A stretch of 64,000 nt of DNA, from positions 9,656,194-9,720,193 of the forward strand of contig NC_066852.1 of NCBI RefSeq assembly GCF_001640805.2, given 5' to 3'. The notes below the pieces were generated by a model, which saw only the letters and a list, made by a program, of their open reading frames with translations, made no database searches and was not told the origin of the DNA. Below, piece after piece: positions 52,771 to 64,000 of the stretch. Each line of letters opens with the position of its first letter. Position 1 is the stretch's first letter. Made by a program: the position numbers and the translations under genes. This DNA is from Lates calcarifer (lineage: Eukaryota; Chordata; Actinopteri; Centropomidae).

Positions 52771-54085
52771 ATTTAGTCTGAGAGTGCAGGTATCTAAATA
52801 TTATTAAGGGAGGGATTTCCCATCACAAAAATAAGAAGAATCAGCCCCATGACACACCAAAAAGCCCTGCAGTAATTCTGCACTAACACAATGCTATAGT
52901 GCTATAGTTATTACTGTTATAATATTATAATATAGTTTTATTAAGACTTTTGGGTCAGAGATTTCTTTTTGTCTTTACATGCACCAGAAATTGAAAGAGA
53001 GACAGACAGGGTGGAAAACATGGACCAAATGTTAGTCAATGAGTCCCTCAACTAATAATGTCTTAACCTGCTTGACAGTCGATGTATTTAAAAAAAAATT
53101 GAGTTAGGCTTTAAGGATTTACCCAGTACGGAACTAACAAAAAGCAGTCATCTCTCAAATACATCAGACGATAAATAAATGCTACCTCTTACACTGTGTA
53201 GTGGATTTCACTCAATGATTTCAAGCATTATTACTTGTATGAGCAGTGCATGTCATTTTTGTATGACATAGATTTCATTTTGTCATTCATTTTCATTTTT
53301 TTGTTTTTGATATGGTTTATCTCTGTTTAACTGGTCATTTAGCTCTGCTAGATGACTTAAGCTGCAAGGTAATTTCAAGCTCATTAGTATCACACCTTAT
53401 ACTTTTGCTTTGCGTTCTATGTTATTTTATTGTGATACAGTAGCACAACTCAGTCAGATTGGTCAATAGCTATATGGCAATTCTTCATCCATTTTACACC
53501 TAGTGATCAAATATCCTGTTGGCACGAAAACAACAGTTTGAACATAGTGATCAGTTTTTTCATGTTGACTGTCAAAACATCTGCTATGTTTTCCTGGTCA
53601 CTCAGCTCTATAGGAACTGAATGTACTTCAGATAATTGTGTTGCTCACAGTGTGAATTAATAATAACAATCTCTGTTGCATTAGAATGATCCAAAGAAAT
53701 GCCATATGGAGAGTCTCCTGTTTGGCTGGCTAAATTTGGTGATAAAAGGCCTTCTTTGCATAAACTGGCTATTGATAGATACCTGTCCAATTGGACTGTG
53801 AATTTGTTGCCATGGTATTACTCACAATTTCCAACAACAAGGGTGGCACAAAATATTAGAGAATGTCACATATGACTCACTCTGTATTTTCTATAGACAT
53901 TCATGAACGAAATAACAGCAGTCTTGTGAGAGCCAGCAGGGTGGAAGAGGTTAACTGTGTGATCACTCTGTTTAATAATTTCTCTGTCTTTCTACTGGTG
54001 GTCAGCAATATATTATAAAATAGTAAGTAATTACAGTATAAATAGTATAATACTGAAATGCAGGCTTTCATCTTTTGTTGAGAGG

Positions 54086-54490
54086 TAACTGTTGAGAGAG
54101 TTGAACACCTGAAGTCTCCGCTGGTTGCTTGGCAACCTCACGGTGAGGATGAGACTTCTGTTACTGCTCATGGCCACAAAACATCCCAGTACGAAACCCC
54201 CTGCCAATCTGCAATCTTTTGTTGTTTTTAAGTTTCAGTTTTTGTACAAATTCAACAAGACATAAGACGTGTTAATTAGTGAGCTTTAGAGGTGCTGCAA
54301 GCTAGATGTAGTTACATTTGGGCAGAGCCCAGGCTACTGTAGCTGTTTCCCCCTTTATTCAGCTACGCTAGCTGGATGGTGGGTATAGCTTTATATTTAC
54401 CACACAGATATAAGTGGTATCAATCTTCTCATCTAACTCAGTAATAAAACAAATAAGTGAATTTCCCAAACTGTCAAACTAATCTTTTAA
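54086..54490 (+). repeat. Interspersed repeat, family R2, copy 2
   Basis: Shares with 21600-21910 the ordered phrases 'gtgagctttagaggtgctgc', 'gtagctgtttccccctttat', 'gtggtatcaatcttctcatc' and 'cccaaactgtcaaactaatc'. This copy extends further at the left, where it contains GGTTGCTTGGCAACCTCACG, including an X-box-like palindrome at 54,124-54,136. Same orientation as copy 1. Confidence 0.7.
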
Positions 54491-55416
54491 TAAATATAAA
54501 TGAATGACTGCAAAAAATCCTAAAGCCTTATTTAGCCTGCATTGGCTACTTTATTCTCCTTTATTATCAGTGCACCTGTGCTTTCACAGCATTACCAGCT
54601 GTTACCACCCTTTGCAGTCTGTTTGTGCTCATGGCAAACATGTTCATTCTCATGTGCATGCTAGCAGAACATGTAATCATTACTCTGTCACGCCACTAGT
54701 GATCAAAAACCCCACAGGGCACCTTTAATTTAGAAAAATCTTAGTAAATCTGTTCTTACCGCTGAGCACTGTCCCCATGCCCAGGTTTGCAGGGTGCCAC
54801 ACACAGTCAAGAGGCGAAACTGGTAGATAATTAAAGCTCAGTGCATATTGTTTATTTCTGTGTTCTGTTTTAATGTACCACATCTATATCCAGCCCATCA
54901 TCAGACATCTGTGGGGAGGAGTTCTTACTGTGATGTTGGCCGACATCAGTCAGCAAACCAGAGCAGGTCGACACATTCAGTGGCTTCTTGGAAAAGTAGT
55001 TGAAACTGTTTACACAGTGATATGCTAATTGTTCACAGACAATATGGTTTGCCTCAGGACATTGTGATCTCTTTCTCTCACTCTCCCATTTGTATTAAAT
55101 CCAACTTTTAATAAACTAGCAAAAAGACAGATTATAAGATGAATGTAGTCAGCATTTGTTCATCAGTCATTATTAGTGTTTTTTAAGAATCCTTTAGTAC
55201 TCATTGGTGAAAAAATAAAGCATTTGGCAATGTTTTAAATGTTTTAAATTTTAAAATTAACAGAGATGCGCTTAGTTAAAGATGTCAGGGTTTTTTTTTT
55301 TTAGACAAGTGTTGTTCTTCCCACAACTTGTGAAGTGCAAGTAGCAGGTTTTATTTTGAGCAAGCTGTGGTGACAAAGTGAGTGCTTCTGTTTCACTAAA
55401 GCAGGGTCAAAATATG

Positions 55417-55417
55417 C

Positions 55418-55452
<35 letters not shown>

Positions 55453-55453
55453 T
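55417..55453. repeat. (GA)n microsatellite in intron 2
   Basis: About 18 GA units with one GAAAGA interruption. Confidence 0.9.
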
Positions 55454-55633
55454 TTGGTGCTTTCCGTTTTCATCTAGTGAACGAATGTACTTTGACATCT
55501 CTGGGGAAAACTGTTACTGGTTGCCTTCACAAAGTGCGATGGAAAATGGCCCTACATTTTCCCTTTTTTTTAAAGAAAGAGATGGGAGATGGGTCAGGGA
55601 ATATGACAAAGCTTCAGGGCATTTAGTGGTAGT

Positions 55634-55664
55634 GGGAGGAGTGGGGGGTGGAGGGGTGGGGGGG
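55634..55664 (+). other. G-quadruplex-type tract
   Basis: On the sense strand four or more runs of at least three G occur within 31 bases: GGG, GGGGGG, GGGG, GGGGGGG separated by loops of 6, 4 and 1 bases. This satisfies the usual G4 pattern in both DNA and pre-mRNA. Confidence 0.6.
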
Positions 55665-56017
55665 TAGGATTACAGAATATACGAGAGAGGATAGATGGGA
55701 CTTCTCAATCAAGTGGTTTGCTGGTTAATATTTTAGTATCAGTACTTGAAGAGAGGTATCATAATTAACCAACATCTCCAGGAAGGGCCCCATAGGAAAA
55801 AGTGATCTTTGAGCCATACAGAGTGTATGGAAACAGTAGTAGTAGCAATGGATATAGGTCCATTTCATACCATCATAGTTTTAAGTTTTAAGTTTCTTCT
55901 TATGATCTGACAGGCATATTATCATCAGTGTCCACTCCAGTGGTCAACTCAGTAGTGCTGAATTCAAAAAGAAACACCCAGAGTTTTACAGTAGAAATTT
56001 TATGTCTCTTAACTATG

Positions 56018-56025
56018 TGACGTCA
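56018..56025. promoter_or_regulatory. Perfect CRE palindrome in intron 2
   Basis: TGACGTCA embedded in the longer imperfect palindrome CTATGTGACGTCATAG. About 3.4 kb upstream of exon 3. Confidence 0.35.
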
Positions 56026-59000
56026 TAGATGAGTACAGTCACGACTGTCTGCCTTCGGGCTTTGGGGAAGCATTTCCTGACGCTAATACCTTAGGATTGT
56101 AAGGGTAGTACAGGATAGTACAGGATAGTGCACAGTTTGGTTTGGAGCAGCACTTACAAATAATGACCCTTTTTATTTGTGGAGAACCATAAATTAGCTG
56201 GACTACCCAACTAACTTGTACTGTGTCCGCTTGGTGATAAGTAATAATGAACTGTGCACCACGCAGCTGCCACAGGGTTTTTCCAAGCATTTAACAATGT
56301 TTTATGCCCAGGTGGTGTGCAGCACATGCATGTACTGTATGCCGATACAATTATATTTGCAAGCTGCATCACAATAGCCGCTTAAAGCCCAGGTGGATTC
56401 ATGCATTAATATGTGTGATGTAAGTGCAGCTAGGGATTTGTAATGTGTATTCATCGGAACAGTGTGTAAGGTAAGAGACACTTCATCACTTGTGAATGAG
56501 GTACAATAGGATTTAAACAGTCCTTGTGGTCCAAGGTTAAAATAAGACCCTGGCAGTGAACCCTGACGGAGGCCTTCTGATCCAGATCATACAAAGAAAC
56601 ATGTGTTAAACCACATGTTTAAGCCTTAATCATCAAAATCCTTGGCTTCACCATTGTTCAGGGTCAGCGTGACTTTCTATTCTAAATTGTGTGGGGTGCT
56701 AAGTACTTTCATTCAAGTCTAGTTTTTGTTTGTTTTAGGGTGTGGGAATACACTGAAATGCCCCAATGCAGTGTACAAACAAATGCTACTATAAATGTTT
56801 GTAACTGATATTTTTGTTCAAGCAAAATGTTTCTGGACAAATGTGCACATTCCTCTCTTGTTTCATACAACTGGATGTACAGTGAGCTCCAATCAATGAA
56901 GCCAGGCACACAATTTCTGTTCTTATAGTGATAAAAACTATAGTCAGTGAAGGTAAAGTGCAGACTGGCAGCTTTGATTGGACTGTATTTTTATCCATAT
57001 CCAATAATCAGAGGTATAGTCATTTAGCCTCTTCCTGCTCCTGTCATCTTTACTTCAGGCTGATGAGGGTATTTGGACAGATTAGGGTTATATTAGGAAT
57101 TTTTATACATTGTCAATCTTTATGGGCTCTGAACTGTGCAAATCTGCAACCTATAAACATCACCACTCCTCCTGCTGTCTACAGTAACTGTCAAGATCTT
57201 TTTTCCATTCTTTTTGCATTTCAAAGCTGTGTATTTTGAGAGGATTCAGTCAAGAAGCTGTAGATCTGATCTGGTTAAAGAAGACTTTAAGATGATACTT
57301 GTGAACCTGTGCAGCACATCCATCAGCTGAGCATAGAAATGAATCACCCCATTCTGTGTGAGTCACAGTGGTCTGTAACTCTCTGCACCTAATTTGGTGT
57401 TTTTGCATGAAATGTGTAAACTGTATCACATTATTACCAAGATGTTAACAACTGTTTACTGATGACTCCTGCCTGACACAACGCTATTTGAACTTAAGAA
57501 ATATGTTTAAAGATTACTCACAGATTATGGCAGATACCTCACAGATTATGGCAGTCATATTGTGCAGATAAGATTGTGTAGGAAATGAGGCCCTGCTAAG
57601 TTTTAAATATGGGAAAAAAATAGTGAGCTAAATAGATGTTCAAGAACAAGAAGGACAAAGAACAAACATCTAAGTGCTTCTAACCAGAATGATATGAAGT
57701 GATCTGTACTCTTCCTCATCCTTTGCATCTTCCGTTCTGGTTTTAATTTGTGAGAGTCAGTGAAAAGGACATATATGAACAGAACAGCAGTGAGAGAAAG
57801 CGTCTAGAAAGACAAGAAAAATCACACAGTAATGCAATCACACATCCACTGCCATCCTTCATTTAGGTAGAAGGTCGCAGGTTCTGTTCCTCTTGAGTGT
57901 GATGATATAGTACGCAATCAAGTACATACTGTAGTAGAGCTGTTTTCTGTGTTGTTTATGATCCTTATGCTAATGTCATTTCCACTATAATACCATGGAA
58001 CATTATCTGGATATACTGATTCAGCACAGCCACATGAGCCAATCACTGAACTGTTTCTGCGGTTTCTGTTTTCTGTGTCAGCAATTCACATTTTGTGGTC
58101 TGATAGTTGTGACTGAAGTCATGTAAGGCTGGGGGTGGGGGGTGAAGTAAAAATATATAGAAATAGACTTTGTAATAATAAAAAATTTGGAATCATTGGA
58201 ATCATTGTCAACACATTAGTTCACTCTCAAAGGCCAGTGCTAGGGGTAGCAGCCTTTTAAGCGGGGGTCGCTGTTTTAGAAAATGTATCAAGTAAACAAC
58301 AAAAGAAAAAAACTCAAGTAATACACAATATGTAGCTGTATGTCTCCAGTGCTCCCAGTAGTTCTGCATCTTGCCTCTTTGTTGTTACTGTCTGTGCTGA
58401 CCAAAGAGGAAATGTGGTTGTAGCGTGATGCTAATATTCCAGAGTTTGTTTGGATAAAGTCTAATCTGAAAAGAGCTGACACCCACAAAATTAATAAACT
58501 CTGGGTGAGCTTGAGGCTCAGGGAATACCCTAGCACATGATAAATGATAATTTATCATGGCAATTACTTAAAGTATATTGTAAGCACACCGATGTTAAGT
58601 ATGCATTTTTCCACTGAATATTTCATTAATTCCTAAAATTGAGACAGTCTTGTGTAGGCTTATCTGTGTCTCTGTTGATGATCATATAGTCTTACATTAC
58701 GTCTACAGTCACAGACTGCTGGTTACAGTGACTGCGGGTACATGGGCACTGTGAATGGATAATCCTTGTAAATCTAAAGTTGTCTGAATATTGAAGTGGG
58801 CTAAGTGTTTAGTGTACATGTAAGGGAGTCGATGTGCATAGCTGTTTACATGTCTCCAACATGTACTGTAATCATGTAAATGAGGCATGGTTTGCTCTTC
58901 CTGTTCCTTTACATGAATCGCTAGCCTAGAAATTAGTATGGATGAGTGCATTTTCTCAGTGTTGTTTCGTAAGCGTCCCAGAGTAACTGATCTTTACTTG

Positions 59001-59386
59001 CTGTTTTATGTACAGTGTCTGAGCAGCAGAAGCAGATTTAGATTAGCTTTGTCACTGGAATATTGTACCCTACAAGAGTAGCCTATGTATTTGAGTGGTA
59101 ATTTACTAAAAATTGCATTTTACATCAATATAGTCAAACATGTGGAGGTAATGCATAATCTTCTATCTGATGTTGGACTTAAAACTGGGAATATTGCATT
59201 GCTGGAGAATGGGTGGGATCCAGGTATCTGAGTCTGAAAAATAAGAAAAATAATCTTACATTCAACCTTGTATCACTACTCCACCTGTTTGCTTGGTGCA
59301 TGTGAAAGTGATTTCTAAGTACAGTAATTGCATGTAATTCATTTTGTATTTTTGTGGTGACATCAGTTTTCCTTGCGTTACCTCAG

Positions 59387-59454
59387 GTCCTCCAGTCATC
59401 GTGGGAATGAGCATCAATATAGCGAGCATCGACTCCATCTCAGAAGTAAACATG
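59387..59454 (+). CDS. gabrb4: gabrb4 exon 3: first beta strands of the extracellular domain
   Basis: Encodes, after the shared Gly, PPVIVGMSINIASIDSISEV then NM (residues 60-81). This matches the family block following the N-terminal helix. The residues SIDSISEVNM differ from the SIDMVSEVNM typical of beta1-3 and fit the beta-4 type. The exon is exactly 68 bp, as known for the corresponding exon of mammalian beta genes. It has acceptor TTACCTCAG and donor ATG|GTAAGT, and ends in phase 0. Alternative open frames across it in other frames are shadows. Confidence 0.95.
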
Positions 59455-61477
59455 GTAAGTTTTTGTCTTTTTTTTTTCTTTTTGGTGGTTGTGCTGGTAG
59501 GTCTTCCTTTTTCTTCCAGATCTGTTCACTTTACCATCACACTGCAGCCTTTGTCACTGCTGACTCTACTACTAACCTGGGGAGGCAGACAGCAGTTCCC
59601 ACACACCTCCATTCAGCCACCCTACCCAACAAATACATGATCCCTCACCGGCTTCCCACCAACACTGCCAGTTGTGTTTGCCGAACTGGTTTGATCTGTT
59701 TTGGTGGGAAAAAATGTTACCTTTTTTTTATGGAAACAAAAACTTGAGTTTTATAATATATAGAAAAATATGTTTGTTTTTTTCTCTTTGTCTGGAACTA
59801 CTTAGAGTTCAATCTCCTTACTGTTCTCCAAGAATTACAGCTGATTCTTTTCCACAGATTTGAGAGCAGTTAGAAATGCAGGCTGAGTAGTGAGGAAGGC
59901 AATATGGCTGGAGTCTGAGCGATGACGTCATTGTGTCTTTTAGCACTCTCTTTATTTCACTCAGTGTGACAGTCACTCACAGTGCAGCTCAATCCTCCCA
60001 CATGGTTTTCTATTTTGTGTTTCCTCTCACCCTCTCCGTCTTTTGTTCTTTCGTTGTCTCATCTTTGTTCCTCTGGATTGATCAAATGATTATCAGCCTG
60101 TTCAAAGCCACAGTCGACTTTGCTTTAATATGTTCATGATATGCTTGACGAGTCTTTGCTCCTGTACAAAGTGTTTAATTCAAGAATAAGATGCAGATTG
60201 AGAACATAGGGACACTTAATAAGTATATTAAATCCTCAATGACTGTAGATAGTGTGTTTACTTTAAACTTGATGAAGGCTGAGATATCAAAAAAATTACA
60301 GATTAAACAAAAAAAAAAAAAAAAATGGTAAATGCAAAGTGTCAAAAAACCTTTGTTTTTCTTTTCTTCTTAGTGGGCTTTTCCCATGTCCACATTTGAA
60401 ATTGTTGATTTTTAATGACAGATGTGATGAGAGGTTTGATTGATTTGTTTATCAGTAGTATGGCTGAGTGCTCATTAAGAGCTTGGTGTTTATTCATTTG
60501 TACGCAGAAATTTGTTAATGCTTAATTGGGACATATGGGATACTAGGTATCTTAATGTGCATAATGTTCCAACATGTGAAAGCTGAGGTGCACTGCATTA
60601 TGTTGTGCAACTGGACTGAAGTATCAAGGTTGCAATGCAATATTTTATGAGAGCAAATTTGTAGGGAAACACCAAGCACAGTGCTCATGATCCATTCAGC
60701 ACAGCTGCCAATATTTTGATCTGTGTTATATTGAAAATGTAAGGCAACATGCAGTAAACTGGTCTCCACAATATTTAAAATCTCCCTGAATCATTATAAC
60801 ATTTTTTTTACTGCATAGTTTTTACATAAAGCTCATGTGCTGATATGTGTTTTTCATGGCACTGGCTGTCAATAGTACAGTACTTTGACTACAGGGGCAA
60901 TGATGCATTAGCTGGCAGACATTATATCTTCACTTGAGTACCTTTCCTGTTAGATACAGTATTACACAGGAACACTAGCACAGCTGTATTTGTTGGTTTG
61001 CTGCCTATGTCCTCTTCTACAAATGCTGAGTGCTTTAGTTTTTCTGAATGTGTAAAAAAAAAAAGCTAAACAGTTGTAGATGCATTTATTTATTGCTGAT
61101 ATGGTCTTATCAAAGTTGCCTTTTCCTTTTTTTTTTTTACCTTTCCTTAGTTTGTGTTGTGGTAAAGCACTGAATAGAGGGATTACATTTTTTATATTGT
61201 CATTGTATTGTCATATTGTCAGTCTGTTAGCATGCACCACTTTGTTATTGTCTTCTACATAACTTATGCAACTATCTGTCAGTTGTGATTTTAGAACTGA
61301 CATTGATTGTGAACTTGTTATTTTTTGCATGTCCATATATTATTCCCTGATTGATAAGCCATGCCTGTTTCTTAAGGCATCAACATAACATTGCTCATTA
61401 CCGTAGCTCATGACCTTGTGTACAGCCAAATTGTTTTATTTGTCTGTGACTTCATTTAAGTTTTTCCTTCTCCTCAG
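59455..61477 (+). other. gabrb4: gabrb4 intron 3 (2,023 bp)
   Basis: Begins GTAAGT and ends 'gtttttccttctcctcag'. Contains A runs near 60,308-60,325 and 61,055-61,064 and one perfect CRE palindrome. No other exon is seen. Confidence 0.85.
59923..59930. promoter_or_regulatory. Perfect CRE palindrome in intron 3
   Basis: TGACGTCA about 470 bp downstream of exon 3. Third perfect copy of the octamer in the gene body. Confidence 0.35.
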
Positions 61478-61698
61478 GACTACACCATCACAATGTATTT
61501 CCAGCAGAGCTGGCGAGATAAGCGTTTGGCCTATGGTGAGCTGAACCTAAACCTGACTCTGGACAACCGTGTAGCAGACCAGCTTTGGCTCCCTGACACC
61601 TACTTCCTTAATGACAAGAAGTCCTTTCTTCATGGTGTGACAGTAAAAAACCGTATGATCCGACTGCACCCCGATGGCACTGTCTTATATGGACTGAG
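61478..61698 (+). CDS. gabrb4: gabrb4 exon 4: ligand-site loops of the extracellular domain
   Basis: Encodes residues 82-154 and two bases of Arg155, from [20 protein letters not shown] to ..[14 protein letters not shown]. The exon is exactly 221 bp, the family's standard length. Visible landmarks are the MYFQQ strand, whose Tyr (residue 88) and Gln (90) line the agonist or anion-facing interface in beta subunits, and the loop A motif [13 protein letters not shown] with the aromatic-box Tyr at residue 123. It also shows a conserved N-glycosylation sequon Asn-Leu-Thr at residue 106. LWLPDTY and SFLHGVTV (Leu instead of Val in both) favour beta-4 over beta1-3. The acceptor is TCTCCTCAG and the donor CTGAG|GTAAG. 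The Cys-loop and membrane segments follow in exons outside the window. Confidence 0.97.
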
Positions 61699-64000
61699 GT
61701 AAGAACAGAGTCTGCTTTGTGTCACATTAATAAACAGTTACCTCTGTTATGTCCAGTAATGTTATACACTCTATGGCTGAGCATTTCTCATTTTAACATG
61801 TGGCTAAACATACAGACATACATTTTTTGTTGTTTTATATCCTCTTTGGTTTTGTTTTCTTCATTTCAGCACATCGCTACCAGGTGAACCTGAACCTGTA
61901 CTAGCAGCCATTTTCAGATCTGATTTATAAAAATATGTCACACTACACATTAGTATTTAGCATTAACCCCGTAATTGTTACTTGTCACCCCAGTAGCTGC
62001 TGCTTAGCAACATTTACATAGTTTGGGCTAAATATAACTACATTTCTCCAGAACTACTTCATATTCCATTTGTCTCCGGTCTACTCTTGCAGTCCAAAGA
62101 CAAAACAGGTCAGGTGAACCAGACACTCGAAACAGCCCCAAGGTGTTAACATGAGTGAGAATATGTTTGTCTGCTTTTTCCCAGCGACTGACTGGCAACT
62201 GGTCTAGCTCATTTTCTTGCCTCTAACCAGGTGCATGCTGGGAATTACCCAGAAAAGGAAGCTGGTATGGTATAGAGAGGGGAAGGATTTCTTCATTTCT
62301 TTTTTATTTTATTTTTTACTTTTTTGGAACGTACAGGATAAATAAAAGATTCATCCATACTGGGAGAGGCTTCAACCCCTTTGAAAATAAACAGAATTAG
62401 TATATACAGAAAATGGAGGGATGGTATCACAAGTATACAGAAATCTAGAGGAAGAGCAAATACTCAATTACATGATTTTTAGACCAGAAAAAACTAGCCG
62501 TGCTATCTTTGTCATTTGCCTCTGTCAGGTGAGAGTAAAACAGCAAGTACAAAATTAGCTAACCAATGATCACATGTGGCATCGGAAAACAAGATCACTA
62601 CTACTGCTATGTGCCATTTGGTCCTGTGGCAGGATGAATTATGACAGATTTATTTTTGGTAACAGCAAACACACTTTTAAGTTTTATTTATAAAGTTAAT
62701 AGTCTACAAACTTCTAAGTATGAATCAAGAGAAACAATAATAATGTTTTGGAAGGTGTGAGGGGTATATTAAATCCAAGATTTATTGACCCAGAAAGGCT
62801 ATAAAAAGGCTCAAAATTCTCACCACATAAATGTCCCAGATCACTGTGACAAACCAGACAATTCAGTCAACAGTTAATGTGCACAGAGGGACCCATCTAA
62901 AATCCCTCGGGGAAGGCTAAAAGTAAGAAAGCGTCCTGAGGTTTGTTCTAACTCAGAACGGATTGCTGCTTTTCTTAACGCGAGTCATTAAAATAAAGTA
63001 GTTTGATGGCGGCAAAGAAGCTGGGAACGTGTTTTGTTCCATGAATAAAAGAAAATGGCAGTGACAAGGTTTAGATCATATGAAGTAATGAATTATTAAT
63101 GCAATAATCAGTATTCAGAAACTCTGAATTACTGAATTGGTGCTGACACAAAAGGAGATGTGATGGCAAAAGTTTTTCTTTTTATGACTCTTCACAAGAC
63201 TATTATCAACACAGTAGAAATGCAGTCTCACTACTGTTGATGCTGCAAACTTCTGTCGGCAAAATGAATCTTTAACGTTTGTTCTTTACCCTTCTGTGAC
63301 AAATGCACATGGGCGTGGCAAACTAATTTTAGCTGATGACCAGATGGCCAAGAGTAATCTTGAAGCAGCATGGTGGAATCTTTAGAACGGTCTGCAGCAG
63401 GATGAAATTATTATTTGTAACAGGACTATGTTATCAGCATAAAGAATTGGATTGTGCCTCAATAAAGACCAATCAGATCAGTTTCTGTCACCCCCTCTCT
63501 CAGAAGACCTCATAGCTCCTGCAAGCAGTTGTGGGTACTTTATTAGTGAGAATAAACCACTAAGCTAGGTGTGACTGTGCCATTAAGAATATAACTTTGA
63601 TTGTTTTTCAATGCACAGTGGCTGAAAAGCTTTACATTCCTGTGCCTCCTCCAAATGAAGCAGGTGGAAGCAGGTTCCATTTCATGCCAAAATGGCACCT
63701 CCATTACAATACACCACCTGATCTGAATAAACATTCCCAGCTGCTCCGCTTGGTGCACCTCAGCACGTGTAGCTTTCTCCAGAGCCACAGAGGCACCAGG
63801 CAGGCACAAGCACTGTAGAAAAAATCTGAAGAAAATGGCATTATATCTGCATTTGCACCTCCGCCAGCTTTGCACCCGGACACAAGCAGAGAACTAAGAG
63901 TGTTGCGAGGGACATTAGCATTGGCCGCTCCTCCAGCATCTCATCTCCAAACGCGCTGCACGGGGGTTTACGGTTCTCATCACCCGCTGCAGTAATGGTG
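61699..64000 (+). other. gabrb4: gabrb4 intron 4, 5' part (at least 2,302 bp)
   Basis: Begins GTAAGA. I searched the rest of the window for the next family exon (about 83 bp, carrying the Cys-loop start) and did not see it, so the gene continues beyond the window edge. The last 120 bp are less AT-rich and free of repeats, but no exon is recognised there. Confidence 0.75.

Larger units (their letters stand above)
32977..59386 (+). other. gabrb4: gabrb4 intron 2 (26,410 bp)
   Basis: Starts GTACGTG and ends 'ccttgcgttacctcag'. It is the large intron of the gene in this window. It contains a T run at 33,010-33,034, copies of repeat families R2 and R3, a tRNA-headed repeat relic (49812-50152), a GA tract, a G-rich tract and two perfect CRE palindromes (listed separately). 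A TTTA run lies at about 45,640-45,661. Two minus-strand coding-like stretches are listed separately. Apart from these I see no exon on either strand; unlisted parts are AT-rich and unremarkable. Confidence 0.8.

Noticed and set aside
61699..64000. Search for the next gabrb4 exon carrying the Cys-loop
   Set aside because: No stretch encoding the expected Cys-loop start was found, so the exon must lie past the window.
1..64000. CRISPR arrays, phage or plasmid systems, operons
   Set aside because: The sequence is vertebrate genomic DNA with spliced exons and animal repeats. No regularly spaced identical repeats were seen apart from simple repeats.

Overview
This window is vertebrate, most probably teleost fish, genomic DNA. 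It is AT-rich, intron-dominated and full of microsatellites. It carries several degenerate interspersed repeats that I associate with spiny-rayed fishes, plus a Tc1-like DNA transposon remnant. No bacterial, plasmid, phage or CRISPR architecture is seen. Species assignment is inference from repeat types and from the receptor subunit type.

The only gene I can support firmly is the 5' part of a GABA-A receptor beta-type subunit gene on the + strand, best matched to the beta-4 type (gabrb4). Four coding exons are visible: 30916-30995 (signal peptide), 32882-32976, 59387-59454 and 61478-61698. All junctions have AG/GT borders and compatible phases, and together they encode 155 N-terminal residues, the last completed by the next exon. 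The later exons (Cys-loop, transmembrane segments, intracellular loop) lie beyond position 64000. Introns are 1,886, 26,410 and 2,023 bp, and a fourth is at least 2,302 bp.

Layout: 1 to about 29,300 is upstream intergenic DNA with no recognisable gene. It holds a nested MITE-like element (2545-3949), two Tc1-like relics (11113-11199 and 18585-19126), other old repeats and simple repeats. About 29,300-30,915 is the probable promoter and 5' leader. It has a CpG cluster, an RFX X-box-like palindrome, a GT tract, a long GA tract and several upstream ORFs, one of which overlaps the real start codon. From 30,916 to 64,000 is the gene body. The 26 kb intron 2 holds further copies of the same repeat families, a G-quadruplex-type tract, and two antisense stretches (about 47,915-48,345 and 52,394-52,770) that read like decayed coding sequence or conserved noncoding elements. 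Three perfect CRE palindromes (TGACGTCA) lie in introns 2 and 3.

I did not find a radically new system. The observations most worth checking are the overlapping upstream ORF, the CRE and X-box motifs, the two antisense coding-like relics, and the repeat families with several copies in this one window.
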